Shown: positions 33,203 to 46,174 of the stretch, piece after piece
Layout: the number at the start of each line of letters is the position of its first letter
Numbering within the stretch: the first letter of the stretch is position 1
Origin: Nautilus pompilius
Taxonomy: Eukaryota > Mollusca > Cephalopoda > Nautilida > Nautilidae
Assembly (NCBI GenBank): GCA_018389105.1
Contig: JACATO010001028.1
Coordinates: 186,001-250,000, forward strand
DNA: 64,000 bases
Reading direction: 5' to 3'
The notes under the pieces: model-generated
Database searches by the model: none
Told to the model about the DNA's origin: nothing
What the model saw: the letters and a program-made list of their open reading frames with translations, nothing else
Translations under genes and position numbers: made by a program

Positions 33203-36200
33203 GCCCAAGTAATTCCACGTGAGCTCGAAATGTGTGCGGGGACGCAGTTTCAAATCGTGCCAGCGACAGGAGAGAGGCCCTGCTAACGCTCTTCTGTAGT
33301 GGTGGAAACCGGAGTACTCGGAAACCTTGATTCGTTCCGGAATTCGACGACTTTCTATAGGAGGTGAAAAAAGGGGGAAAGTAAACGGACTGGACGTCAG
33401 TATTCCACGTGCGGCATGGATAAACAACCTCTTAGGAAAGGAATGTTGACTAGCTGGTAGATTTAAATAGTTTTACCGCCTCACCAGAAACGCGTCTAGT
33501 AGGTTACTCCAGGGCGATATCTTCAGCTCTGTTCTGTTTTCTCATCAGTACAAATTCTACTTTGAGTCTGTGCGCGTAAAAATATAAACTGCAGGTGACA
33601 AAGTTTCCAAAAAAATGATATGAAAAAGAGAAATTCGCATAAATTATTAGAATTGTCAGTAAAATTAATTTAGTTAAACATAAAAGTAAACCGTCTGCAA
33701 AGCTTATTAGAATATACTTAGTAGGAGAAGTGAGAGTCAGGGGCAAGTAGGGTACCGGATGTCGCTGGTAACGGTAGCAGAGCGAAAAGGAAAAAAAAAA
33801 TAAAAAAACACAGAAGGCGAATTGTCGTCGGTCGGGTAATCCTAGATAAATCCTGATGGCTGACTGGCTACTTATAATAACTGGATTAAACTAGATTTGC
33901 TGATCTCCGAAGATAGTATAAACGGTACTGCTTTAATTAAAATAGACGTTTTAAATCAAATCTTGCGAAAAATCTTTTGGGTTTTTTTTTTTTTGTTTTT
34001 TGTTGTGTTTCTCTCGCAGACGAACTCATCTCATCCCAGCCAGACAGGGGTGGGGGGGTGGGGGTGGGGGCAGTTACGTCATCAGCGCGCGGACGGAGCC
34101 TGGCTGGCGCACATTCGGAAATGTCTTTGTTCGAAATCTCTCACCGCTTCATCTGTTCTGTCTTTCGTTTTTGTTTTTTTAGATATTTAATTTAAATCCG
34201 TGTCACTTCTTACTGACTTCGCCCCTCTAAAGAAAAAAAACTTGAGGTGTCCAGGTTTTAGCACCCGGAAAGTATCCAGATACTGGAAAGGATAAGATTT
34301 TCTACTATAACCCGTGATTTCACCACAAGAAACGAAAAGAGTATGTTTACTTCGTCTGTTTTCAATGACACAAGGATCCAAATGCTGACATGCGATATCT
34401 ACGAAGTATTGATAACTTTCTCCAATGTCAGGTCTTATTTATTCTTTGTTTTCCGTTTTTACATTTTTTTTTACTCTTTAAAAATTATAGATTCTGGATA
34501 CAGAATCTGGAATGATTAATCTCGTTTTTCTGTACCAGCTTGTTTTAAGTAAGTTTCTTCCGGGTACTGCGGTTTTCTCTAACTAATAGTCGGGAAACTT
34601 CTGACTAAATTTTTTTTTTTTTAAAAAAAAAAAGAAGTTTAAATTAACAGGTCACGAGACCCTTAGTGTACTGAAGCTGACTGCCTGAGATTTACTGAGA
34701 CACCGATGTAGCACTTTGTCGATCTACCGCACTAGTCCAGGGGAGGTCAGTGATAAACATGTCGCCATGACTATGAACTTTCTTAGCAAAACGATCATTG
34801 CGAATTCTCTCGTCTCGTCTCTACACATACCCAGCCGGGCGGGCAGGCAGTATCACGTCTGGGAAAAGGCAAGAATCTATCAAACGTATCCCTGGATACA
34901 TGTAAGGCTTTCAAGAAAGCTATAAAAATTGGTCGGAAAACAAGTCTACGTAAAACATTCAGAGGTTCAGCGAAAGCTGTAAGTTTTATAACATTGTTGT
35001 ATCTTTTATTTGACTGAGTTGCGGGAAATAAAAAGAAGTTTAGCAGTTTTAAATTAATTTTTTCTTCAAATTCCTAATTCACTCGCAAATAAGAAAGTTG
35101 GCCTGAAGATTTAATACTAAAAGTAATAATCACAAAATAAAATATAAATATAAGAAAACATTAATTAGAAATTCTCGCATCGATACTTCGAAGGACCCTT
35201 ATTATTCTATTTATTTTTGTGAATTCAGAAAGAAAATCTCGGTGAGGACGTCTTGCATAACTGACGCGCTCATCCATGTTTCCTTGATCTTATCTAATCT
35301 CAGTGATGTGGATTGCAGCAGTTCTTATTCGTTATGGTGTAAAGTCTGTTTATTAACGGAATTCAATGTGATGATATCCAAAAATGTTGCAAGTTTAGCC
35401 TGTATCAAACTCTATGACTTTGCAAGCCAGCGCCTCACAGATTAATGGTTAGATAAACTGTATGGGTTTTCCAAATAAACTAAAACATCACGTCTTTTGT
35501 TTAATGGATTGCGCCCCATACAGTGATGCTTCACTGTCATTAAAAATTCTATCGTTAATAATATCGCTACCATAGAAACATCTGTTCTGACGTCGCACAC
35601 ACTTTACAATCTTTCTTCTCGAAATCAGTTAAGAATCCGAAAACAGGTGAACAAGACACCATTTATTATTCGTCTACAACTATGACCCCAATTTGGAGGT
35701 GTTACTAATTGTATTACCAATACCAAGGCGAGACTGAGATGCACGAATTAAAGTTGCATTATGAATCGACTGCTGTTCAGGAATCAGGTATCTAAAAATA
35801 ATAAACCTGATATTTTTGGACTATATCGACGACTTTTTAGTCTATTGGATACATTTATCTGCCTTCCCAGAAAGCTGGTAGTTTCCAAATGTTTCCGGTT
35901 TGATGATGTCTTCATCTTAACATTATTGAAAAGTGGACGTCTGAGAACCTTTAAATTTCTAAGGATGGTTACACGTGAATACAAATGGGTAATGGTTTTT
36001 CTTGTCGCTTATGCATTATCCAACACTTCTACTAAGTGGTTCTACTTCACCCTCTCTGCTCTCATTCAGCTCAATCTTGAAACCGATAATTTTTTCCAGG
36101 AAACTCTTTGAAACTTTTGTACGGTTGTCTTATTTTAAATATATATATATATTTTCTAACCTACATAGTGGCAAATATCAAACGAAACTACGCATTTTAA

Positions 36201-37029
36201 CATGATAGTTCTGCTGGGGTTACAGATATAATCACAATAGCAGGAGAATTTTCGGTAAACGCCCTCAATGACAACGTCGTGATATCCTAAAACGAGCAAT
36301 TGGAATACAGTAAAATTTTGAAAGTAGAAAACGTATAACAGGCACCTGCTTCTAATCCGACCTGGTAGTTTTTTAAACAGTATGTAACATCCTTATCGTC
36401 AGTCCCGCCATGGAAGATGACTGTAAGGTGTCTGGCATACTACTATCAAAACGTTAAAATTTGAAAAGTCCAAATGTCGCGGCGAACAGTTGCAAAGATT
36501 TTTGAGACATGCATTTTAAGATTTAACCTGTACCAGTCGTTACTTTTGCATTATATATAAATTCCTTATTTTCCGGAGAGTTTCTAGGTTTAAGATTAAG
36601 TGATTTATGTATTGAAAAGTGTTACTTTTGCAATGTCCCGCCATGGTTGGTTTTGGCATCGATTTATGTTTGTACCAAAATATTTAAAATATACAGCAAA
36701 GAATTTTGTGAAATGTAATATGAATCTTGTAGAGATCAATTTCAATTAACATTATATTATAACTAACTCAATAACTCTCGTGTCATATATACTGAAGTCT
36801 ATTAAAATCTCGAAATAAATGTTTAGTCAATATAACTATAGTTAAATTTAATGAAATTTAATTCCAGAATTTATAAAACTATTCACAATTAAGCAAAATT
36901 ATATCTAGCAATAAGATTGATTGATTTCGTTTTTTTTTTAAATTTGTAAAACAAAAAATATAATAGCGTCTATTTTATCATTAATATAATTCGTCTTTTA
37001 TCAAATACATTTTTGGCACCATTCATAGA
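33203..37029. other. Gene-poor interval, turning AT-rich
   Basis: Starts CpG-rich and becomes strongly AT-rich from about 34,400. CCACGTG E-boxes occur near 33210 and 33406. A T13/A11 palindrome lies at 34610-34633. The roughly 115-codon open stretch at 35761-36111 has AT-driven composition and no recognisable motif. No RNA gene seen. Confidence 0.55.
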
Positions 37030-37320
37030 AAGTAAATACATCGATGCCACCACTGACAGAGGCTGTTTACATCGATGCCACCAATCGAGGAGTTTGAATA
37101 ATCAATGTGTCCACATAAAAGAGAATAAATATCTTGATATCACCATTGCTGTCATTAAATACGTCGAAGTCATCTTTATCAAAAACACTAAATACATATG
37201 GGAGATAGAGTACATCGTCGCCACCACGTTCTGGGAAACAGAATACATCGATGTCTTCATTCTTAAGGAATAAGTGCATTGATGTTACCAATGATAGACA
37301 ATAATTACATTAATTTCATT
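37030..37320 (+). repeat. Diverged ~31-bp minisatellite (ACATCGATGCCACC-type unit)
   Basis: Units related to AATACATCGATGTCACCATT recur at about 37038, 37069, 37130, 37160, 37212, 37243, 37276 and 37306, most 29-33 bp apart. One forward frame stays open across several units and repeats KYIDxT/EYIDVF motifs. Units differ by many substitutions, so the array is old. Confidence 0.8.
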
Positions 37321-40300
37321 ATTGTTAAACTCTTATCAAAGTGGAAGAAAGACAATAACCAAATGAGAAAAATATGCAATAAAATAGTATTGATTGAAAT
37401 TAATTTCGTCAAGAATTATCTACCTTTAAGATTCTTCCAGCAGGTAGAAGTATTGATATGCACGTTGCGTAAAAATAGCCGCGTTTAACTGGAGTTTACT
37501 GTAATAGTCTAATTTTAAGAATTAAAAAAATATGTATCTTACTTCGTCTTAAACTTATGCCGAAATTGTCCAATCACCGATTGTCCTTTAGGGCTTAGGC
37601 TTCCAGGGTGCAGGTAACTGTAGAATGTACGCAGATGTTCGTATACTGCCGCAAGGTGCGCGAGGAATCAAAGAGCAGATCGATCGGCGGGCACGAGTTC
37701 ATCGAGAAGTATTCTCCTGATTTACGGGCGAGAAGGTAGGAAGATGATTAGAGCCGTATCGCGTGTCTAAACGCGATACGGCGGTGTCAGTTACACGGGA
37801 GGCCGGGTTAGGGTGGGGAAACCTGCAACTGGATACACGTGGTGCCAGCCAAAAGCCGGCGCGGAACCCGAAACTGAGGCAAAGTCGGGGTTTTGTTGTC
37901 GTACCTCTAAATTATCGAGTAGCGAGTGTAGCTCAGTTTTACGAATGAAAAGGTGAATCATTCGTGAATAGTCAGTTTGTCGGCTGCCTAGAATTTCAGG
38001 TGAGATTAAGTTTGCAGCCCGTACAGGCTGATTAGATTAGAAATAGAATATTCTGATCCCGAATGCGAAAGTTCTTGAGCGAAGGTGACAGACATATTTG
38101 TTTATACCCTGCGATCACACGACCACTTCCTCATATCTACGCAAGCGACTTCGCCGTGACGTAGGCAGATGACGTCACAGAGAAAGATGGCGATCTATTC
38201 CAGTCTTCTAGCGGAAATAACTCATATACTCACATATTACTTATAAAATTCCCCCGCCATATTAATACGGCTACTCCCATAATAAATGTATCCGCCATAA
38301 ATTTCAATGTTTTAGGCGTGATTATGTATATATACCGGACGTCTAGATGGGTGAAGCGCTCCCAGCATCATCAGGCCGAATATAGGCGGGTCCCGAGATG
38401 TTAGCCCGTTTATCTGAGGTCTTTCAGAGCCAACGATAGATTATCAAAGACCTCGACATTTCTCGTGGATACGTAATCAATATTACTGCTAAGCTCATTG
38501 AGTTATTTTTCACCAATGTGGCAAAACCCTGGCTTGTGCAACACAAAGAACTTTACACTGAAAGTAACCAGTCCCAACTAAATACAGAAAAAAAAAACCC
38601 CTATTTTTACAAACAGTTTAATGTGGCATCTATTCATTAGCACCGGTTGTATCGTCGTTACTTCACAGGTGGCGCTGCGCTGTTAAAGGAGTCAACCAAA
38701 AATATTGTAGAAGCAAAAAGCTGTAATTTAGAGTCCCCCCCCCCAAAAAAAAGAAAAAGATGTCAGCCAAGCAAATAGGCTGTGGTAAGGCGTTGGATCT
38801 GAATTTCGTAAAGGGTTTTGTCAAATAGGGATCACCGTTGGGAAAAGCGTGTCGCCAAAAAAAGTATTGCATAAAATGAGATCCTTCTTTTCTATTGATT
38901 TGTTCATTTACTTCCATAAAGTTTCATATTTTGTGTGAATGAAACGACGGGTTTGTTTGATCCTCGTTCCATGCAGATATTTACCTTTCTTTCCTCGCGA
39001 AACCTCTTCTATTTAGGGGTCCTGAGGGCAACTCAGAAGTGAGCTAGAAGAAGGTGTGCGGAATCAGTTCTGGGGACAGAGCGATTGGGGCTCGTGAGCA
39101 GCGGTCCGCTTTATTACATCTCACTCGTGAAATCTCCTAGCTGTGGAAGGAAATCGAAGTACCCGAAAAACCTCACGAAGACGAACTGGTACAAAAGGCC
39201 GAAGATGGAAGCAGGCCCCCCTTCATTTACGGCCATCCGGTCCCCACAAATAGCACTAAACTTTCGCGATGTAATGTGGATGAAGTACCTAATACCCTGC
39301 ACTAGGGTTTGCTCATAAAGTTAGCGCATTTTTATATTTTTTAGAAAATGAGAGAGATGGGAGTTTTGACGAGCGCCAACAAGAGGTAACAACGGACGTT
39401 AAGTACCAACCAGCGGATCAAGGGAGCCGGCGCCCCCACCCTTATGAAGTCATCTGCTGGATTCAGCCATCGTAAAACCAAAGTCCTGGATTTCGAGACA
39501 ATGGCAGAGGAATTCGCACTTTTTAACCCTCGTAATTCCGTCTCCCTCGGTTGCGAACCCGGCCGTGCGTGGAACGAAATTTTTCACGCGTTTACATTGG
39601 GATGAGCAAGTACAGAAGGGGCACCCTTAATTATCGTCCCCCCCGCTTTCCTGTCTTCGGCATCGAAAACCCTCGCGCTCCTCCGATTTCAGCCCGGCAA
39701 AGTCCTCGGCCATGATTGACTGAAGCAGACGAAACGGGGTCTCGTTTTATTCCTACAAATCGGCAAGATAATTACAGGTTTGATGTACGCTGAAAAGTGT
39801 TCGCCATTGAGCCGCGTTCCTTACCCGGCGACCGGCGCAAGAAATACTATCACCCGGGTTGGAATTTACCCTCGGGGGGCAAGTGGAAAAATGATTGAAT
39901 AAGCCCAGGCAACGGACGCAGTTGTTCTCACGTGGTCGTGGATCAGATAAGAAGAACAGATAACATAGATGGCGATGAACACAACACTGTGGGTCGGAAT
40001 CGCGCGTCCGTAAGCGGCAATCGTCTACCATATAATTATTCGGTGATCTAAGCGGCCCACCATAATGAGACATGTTGTCGAGAGGCTTCCGATGCTAACC
40101 GCGCTCGGAAGCTCTTGTTCCTCCCGTGGTGCTTCCTATCAAAACACACCCAGGCCTACAGGGGTATTGTGTTTCGGTATTGTGCTCGAGACAGGTGCTA
40201 CAAGGCAGAAAGGAGGGGGGGAGGAGGAAGGGGGGGTGCAGAGCTACGAGTCAACTCGCTACCAGTTTCCAATCCTGATCTACTCGCGTTATCCGGTAAT

Positions 40301-42358
40301 CTCACTTGTTTTCTCCAGTCAGCGGCATCCGAAGTTATTAGGGTCTGTCGGGGCCACGTAGGGTTTTGTCGATCTTCACCGGTGGTAATAGGGCGAAAAG
40401 TAAACGGCAAACCTGAAAAGAACTGATCTCTCCCATAAATGAGATTTGGAGACATCCATGTAGTAAAGTAGCTGAAAGGCTGCCATTTCTCTCGTTGTCG
40501 TCTAGTCACAAAGATAGTTGCGTTGTATCTAAACTCTCACAAGCGCGACGACACCTAGCGGTATAAAGGCCGAACCAGAAAGAAAAGCTTCCGTTTTCTC
40601 ACAATCATGCCAACCAAAATGATGTCCAGTCGCTCTGTTCTTTGCAGAGAATTCTGCGAGATTGCTTACTACCGGCGCTGGGATGCTTGTTTTTTATGCC
40701 AAACTACCTCGGTTCTTGTCTAAAGATCTCGTCCCCCTCACTACCAGACCATCGCATGTAATCGAACCGGTCAGGGCGTAATGGCCGCATTTCTAGCAGA
40801 ACATTCTCAGTTCTCACACCAGGGGTCGTCGTCGTCGTCGCTGTTCGTGCTAAAGGCATTGAACGTCGACTGCCGTGGCGAAAAGTTTCCATCACCTTAA
40901 ATTTTTTTTAAAAATCTCTTTTTTAGTTGAATCTAGGAGAATAATTATGACCTGGAATTATACCCGACACACACACACATTTGCATATGTACAGCACGTT
41001 GATATAACGATAATAGAACAAGTTACCTAAAGGACAAATAACATGCGACAGATGTTCCAAGGGCATAATGGGAAATGGGATACGGAAGAAGATGCAGGTT
41101 CTGATAAAGGAAGATTTTAAATTCTTGGTCCATGATTAGCTTTGGTGTCTCATACATTTTGCGGCCGAAGAGCGAGCAGGCATTTAACTCTGGCCAAATC
41201 TTAAATCAATACCTAGACGAAGTGGTGCTTCTCGTAAAGCCATTTGTAAAAGATCATGCAAACTGTGTACATAGCGTGGCTTTTGTCAGCTTCAGTTTCT
41301 TTCTGCTGGAGAATTAAGTCTCCGCGATCGAATAAATCTCCTTTCTCTGTTGCGGTTACAAGGCGGTCTTGCAACGATAGCAAGGACAGTGAAAGTGCTG
41401 CAACGATGTGATATCTGCTTCTCTCACACGACGAATATCCATAGCTTAGTTTAGAGGAGACGATTCTAAATTTCTAGTTATTCTTACGCTATTCAGCGGT
41501 TGTGATGCGGCATTTAATAAAAAATTAATACCAATAAACCCATTTTCTAAGTATTCTACAGACCTTTAAGATTATTTGACGTCTCTTTTTTCCTGCCCCT
41601 CCACCCTTTTTTTTTTTAGATACCCGATAGACTTGATTGTAGATAACTCGGAGTCCCCTCCGACGTCGGGAAGTCTCGTATCATTCGGCTGAACCATCTC
41701 CAAAGAAACCGATCCTGCTCAACCACGCCCCATTTCTTCGCAATCGCAGCAGTTGCGTCCCCTGAACCAGGCAGTAGCAATCAGCCACCCGGCCGGGTTG
41801 GCGACCCCATGTGGCAGCTCCACAAAGGGAGCCATTGGACCCTGCGACACCGATGATAGATGGGAAGATGGTCGAATAATGAGAGGATTTTCTCCGAGAT
41901 CGACAAATGGCTCGGGCTGGGATCGGCACCGAACGAAACAGTGATATGTCACCTGCGCGCTTGTAACTTACCTGCTGCGTTTCCAAGAGGGTGAGGGAGG
42001 AGAAATTAAAAGATATGAAGAGTCGGATAAAGAGAGAAAAACAAGCAATCCACAGGTGTGGGACGCGTCAGTTTTAAGATAAGATCTTAGCCCCTGACAG
42101 CACATCAAACGTTCAGTTCCTTAATAAGTTTACAGCGCTGAGAAAGTCGGGGAGAAACCGCTGATATTTAATGCATTGCTAATATTAAATATTTTGGATT
42201 CATTAATATGATCCACACTCTACGTCACAAGCGCCTTGTGTCACGGGACCGCGGTGGAACGCGAGCGTGACGTAGTCCGGGCTAACAACGAAAAACCCCT
42301 CCGGATTCATCCCCGGCCCTTTGCCAAAAACTTACAGCCGCTTCAAAGACCAGTTTAC
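37321..42358. other. Gene-poor interval
   Basis: No gene recognised. It holds a perfect hairpin (37753-37782), a 9-bp inverted repeat (38416-38424 with 38446-38454), TGACGTCA (38170), and the CTCF-like AGGTGGCGC (38667). A 106-codon Cys-containing open stretch on the minus strand at 39753-40073 starts at an ATG but matches no family I know. Confidence 0.5.
37753..37782. repeat. Perfect 12-bp inverted repeat with 6-nt loop
   Basis: GCCGTATCGCGT (37753-37764), loop GTCTAA, then its exact reverse complement ACGCGATACGGC (37771-37782). The stem is fully paired and GC-rich. No flanking T-tract suggests a terminator. Role unknown. Confidence 0.9.
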
Positions 42359-42484
42359 CTGGGCAGCGTCCCTCTGGTGGTGTAACTTCCAGGGACCGGG
42401 GGGGGGGGCCGCGGCCTCACTTCGCGAAAACTTCCACCAGTTATCGCGGTCTACTGAATATTGTATGAGTTTGGCTTCTTCCAT
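42359..42484 (-). CDS. Unassigned candidate start exon (42 codons)
   Basis: An ATG in good context (CCGGGATGGAAG) opens a frame starting MEEAKLIQYSVDRDNWWKF and running to DAAQ at a strong donor (CCCAG|GTAAAC). It contains an 11-base poly-C coding for prolines. Read through the donor it stops after 8 more codons. I do not recognise the product and found no matching downstream exon. It could be chance in CpG-rich, stop-poor DNA. Confidence 0.22.
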
Positions 42485-45400
42485 CCCGGAGCATTCGAGA
42501 TCTGTTCGTTAAAACTTCGTTTGTTGTAGTGTCGAGCCCCGATCCCAGCATTCAATACTGGGCAGCGTAGTTTCGTGGTTAGTCGCTAGAGAGCGTTGCT
42601 TAAAGAAGCCCGATGCCATCGACTTACTTCTTTTACCTACATTTATAGATGTGGAAGGAAACCTACGCAGTTAGTTGTTGAAGTAGAGCGAAAAGCAATT
42701 ATGCCTTCGAGGGACGTTTAACAGATCCGAGACCCCGACCGGAAATCGTCATTGGACTGACACTCAGCCTGGCTCCTAGCCGCTGAGTTCCCACCCGTCC
42801 TGACGGGGCGCCGCACTAAACATTAACACCGCGAAAGTGGACATATTCATAATTTTCATTTGTTCCCGTGTTGTAGAAAACATCAGGTGATTTACACGTC
42901 ACAGTTGTGCAAACCCCGGATCCTGTTTCTGTAAAACGCGTTTCGTTAATTGTACCAGTTTGTAACCTACGTAACAAGGGGTCGTTCGATGCAAGCCGCC
43001 GTCCAGACCCCCCACTACAAAAGCGCCCCAGGGTGTATTACAACGGGAAGAAACCCTTTTGTTACTTCCGTATTCTCGAAATCAAGAATAGGGGTCCTTT
43101 ATAAGTGGCTCTCTTCTGAACAGGACGGAACAAAAGGCGAGAGGGCGCGTGATTTGTAACTTTTGTGTAAACCTCCGCTGAATTCTGTCACGTGTATAAG
43201 GCGAGGGGATAATAGGGGACAAGTACTACTCCTAAATGCCGGTGTTGCAACGAACTGATGGGTAGGAAACAACAACAAACAGTTTATACCTTGCCCAGAT
43301 CTTATCTACCTATCACGGCTATTAATCTTTAACGGTTGACCACTATGATTCCTTTGAGAATTCCGACCGTGTTACAAGCTCAGCCTGCTTTTTAAAACTC
43401 TTATTCTCTTTTCCTTGCATCCGGTTTAATGGCAGATTAATGTAAGGACTATCCATTCACCCGAGTCGCACTGGTGTCGACAAATGAGTGCGAGGCAGCC
43501 AATGTTTGTTTGTTAAAGAGAACGCGCTAGTGCTGCCACCTACGGCGACGCTGATGAACGGGTCGTCTTGAAACATGACACCCCTACACAAAGGCCACGA
43601 GAACATCTCATCTAGAAGAGAGGGATGAACTCTGCCGCATTACAAAACCGGCCCTCAATTCAAAATGGCTTTTGATCACAGTTTGAATTCTTTAAGTATA
43701 TATATGTACCAGCCTATATATATATTATTACAATTCCTATTGAAATAACTCAGGTTTTCAGTCATCTGAAAGAAATAGGATCGTGTCGGAAACAGGTGTA
43801 AAAAAGTCCATACGACTTCTGACAGAACCCACCTTTGGCACGAAAGAGAACCATTTTCAATGTTTCGGAGAAAAACCGAGACGCAAAAGAGCTGTCTTCT
43901 TTCTTCATCCTTAATGGCTGACTGAAGAAAACGACAAAGGACTACTTTATTTACACAGTGTTTTCAAATCGTATGGACGACGTATAACAGCAGATTTTCC
44001 ATTACTCTGTGTGAATGCAATTTTAATAAAAAACAAAACAAAATTGTTTTAGGGAAACTCTTCGGAATAGCGAAAGCTTACGCATAAGTCAAGAAATCTT
44101 AAACAATGCTGGTCAGGGTTCCACATCTTAATAGTCTTTTTACGTCACTGCTTTTCTAGGAAAATGTTTTCAGATGCACATGTACCCTGACCAAGAACAC
44201 GTTCTCCATTTAAAGGTGAAAAGATGGAAGTTCGGAAACGTAAGCTGTCAAGATGGTACAGAAGGGACATGCGTTATCATCTAATAAAGATCAGCATTAA
44301 GTTAGTCAGTTTTACATTGGCCTGACGTAAAATTTTCTGTCCGGTTTTGGAAGCATACACAAGAGTTTCCATGAAACTACTTCAATTGAGGCCTGATGGT
44401 TTTTGGATTTTTTCTTCTTCTTCAATAAATAAAGTAGAAGGCTGATTTTCGATGACTTCTTGCAGCATCGTATTGTGAAGAGCCGTCCGCACTCAACCTG
44501 GCTCCGGCCAAGCGTCTCTGGCGCGGCGGCTTTAGAATTTTCAAGCTTTTAACTCCCTGCTGCGGAAGAAGAGCATTCGATGTTCCCAGGTAAGTCTTCT
44601 TACAAACCCAGACACGCGATTGATGTATTCGCCATGCAGATATTTACGGAGTCCTATCGGTGTTGCTACTGCAGCTTTATTTCTACTAGAGTCCCTTCAT
44701 CCAGCAATAATTTAGACTACATTACACTATAACAATAGTATTCTATACCTTACATTTATATTTGAAAATAAGTAGATATTAACTCAGTGATTAATGCTTG
44801 GGCAACCAGCCAACAGTGAACATAAACCCGCACGTGAAAGGTTTGTGGCCGAACTGTAATGGCCGTTTGTCACGAAACTCGCCTCCGCCTTAAAGCGAAC
44901 ACTATCCAGACAACCAACCCGCTGCTGAAGTCAGTACACGAACACCTGCGAGCCAACAACACGTATGTATGAATAAATAACTCGTCTTTTTTTTGTCTGT
45001 TCCTGTTCGCTACCATGACGCGAGAGGTTTCTCTGAATTTTAAACAGTAATTTGAGCCGAGACTGAGAAACGAGGTAGGGTGGGTATCACGTGTTCTGTA
45101 AATCACGTGGTTCTGTAAAACCCGCTAACAGCGCACATTGAATGTCTACAGCTGAGAGATCAAGGATAACAAACGACCAGTCAGACGTTCGTCTCCTTTT
45201 CCCTGACCCTTCTCCTTTTATCAGTTTGCCTACTAAATCGCATTAAACACACACACACACACACACCGCCAAAAACGTTTTTTTTTGGAATCCTGACAAA
45301 TCGAAATAATGCCACTGCGAGTTAATACCGATTTGGATGCCAAGGCGGAGGGGGCCTTGACAGCGTGGTTTCGAACGAGACTTGCGATAGAACCTTTCTC

Positions 45401-45834
45401 ATTCGATTACAATGGTAAAGTAAAGAGAATTTGCATTAAACTTCTAATATTTTCCGATTATATACCTCTCAGACGACCCCGTCGCGAAGTGTGGCATTCG
45501 TATGGTTCTGATGCCATTACCTCTCTTTCCTCACTTCAGAAGAGTTCAAAAACAAATGGTCGGTTAATTATTTTAAATATACATTTGAACATCCGCGATT
45601 TAGCAATGAAAGGGATTTCCGAATATCAGGGTGTTTTCCAAGCCGTGTTAATATCGTCGAAGGCGGAGCGATTTCGCTTACTGAAGGGGGCTATGTTCAC
45701 GCGGGACTCTTTCACGGACGGTGGGGAAGCCATAACTGGCTAATACACATCCGGTCGAAGCCGCAATCGTGCGACTGGACTTCGAGGCAGAGTCCATCTG
45801 CCTCGTGCCAGCCTCTCCTCCCGGAGTTGGTGGG
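42485..45834. other. Gene-poor interval
   Basis: A tRNA/SINE-like fragment may lie at 42540-42620 (TTTCGTGGTTAGTCGCTAG), but no clear B box was found. A CA repeat lies at 45247-45266. One candidate exon at 44466-44589 is listed separately. The long frame at 45309-45743 shows no recognisable motif. Confidence 0.5.
44466..44589 (+). CDS. Unassigned candidate internal exon (124 nt)
   Basis: Acceptor GATGACTTCTTGCAG and a consensus donor CCCAG|GTAAGT bound 124 nt. Of the three frames only one is open. It enters in phase 1, leaves in phase 2 and includes APAKRLWRGGFRIFKLLTP followed by CCGRRAFDVP. The other two frames have stops. The peptide does not match a family I know, and I see no confirmed partner exon. 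A 5' UTR exon or chance are alternatives. Confidence 0.3.
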
Positions 45835-46174
45835 GGTTTTTTTTGTTGTTGAGCGAGTTGGACTTCCGAACGAGGTTCTTTCAATGGCATCGCATCCCGT
45901 AAAGACAAGTGGCCTGTTCTCTGTCGAGTCCTCCTCGTTACTGAGAGATGTTCGTCGAGCCGACAAACGGCCCGGTCCCCCGACACCGTGGGCCCCAAGG
46001 ACCCGGGAGGTCTCTCTCACGTCGGACACCAAGGAAATGTCGTACAGCTGTTTCACGCTATGGCGATCATCAGCGACAACACTCCTCCGACCCCAGCCTG
46101 GGATCGAACCCGGTACAGGAGCAACGGTCCCCTTACGGAGCTAACCCGCTACCACCTGCCCCACCGGGCCGGCT
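45835..46174 (-). mobile_element. tRNA-derived SINE
   Basis: On the minus strand a tRNA-like head starts near 46174. It has an A-box-like TGGGGCAGGTGGT (46151-46163 region) and a perfect B box GGGTTCGATCC (46101-46111), spaced as in a tRNA. A roughly 230-bp body follows and ends in AACAACAAAAAAAA (45835-45850). A CAA/CAG run precedes the head. Target-site duplications were not confirmed. It is a short polymerase III-type retroposon. Confidence 0.75.

Noticed and set aside
34610..34633. T13/A11 palindrome as a terminator or structured element
   Set aside because: Adjacent homopolymers are common in this AT-rich part and need no function.
39753..40073. 106-codon Cys-containing minus-strand protein
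   Set aside because: No known cysteine spacing, no signal peptide, and length within chance for GC-rich DNA.
41690..41960. SINE on the minus strand
   Set aside because: Some GC-rich SINE-like wording, but no convincing A or B box.
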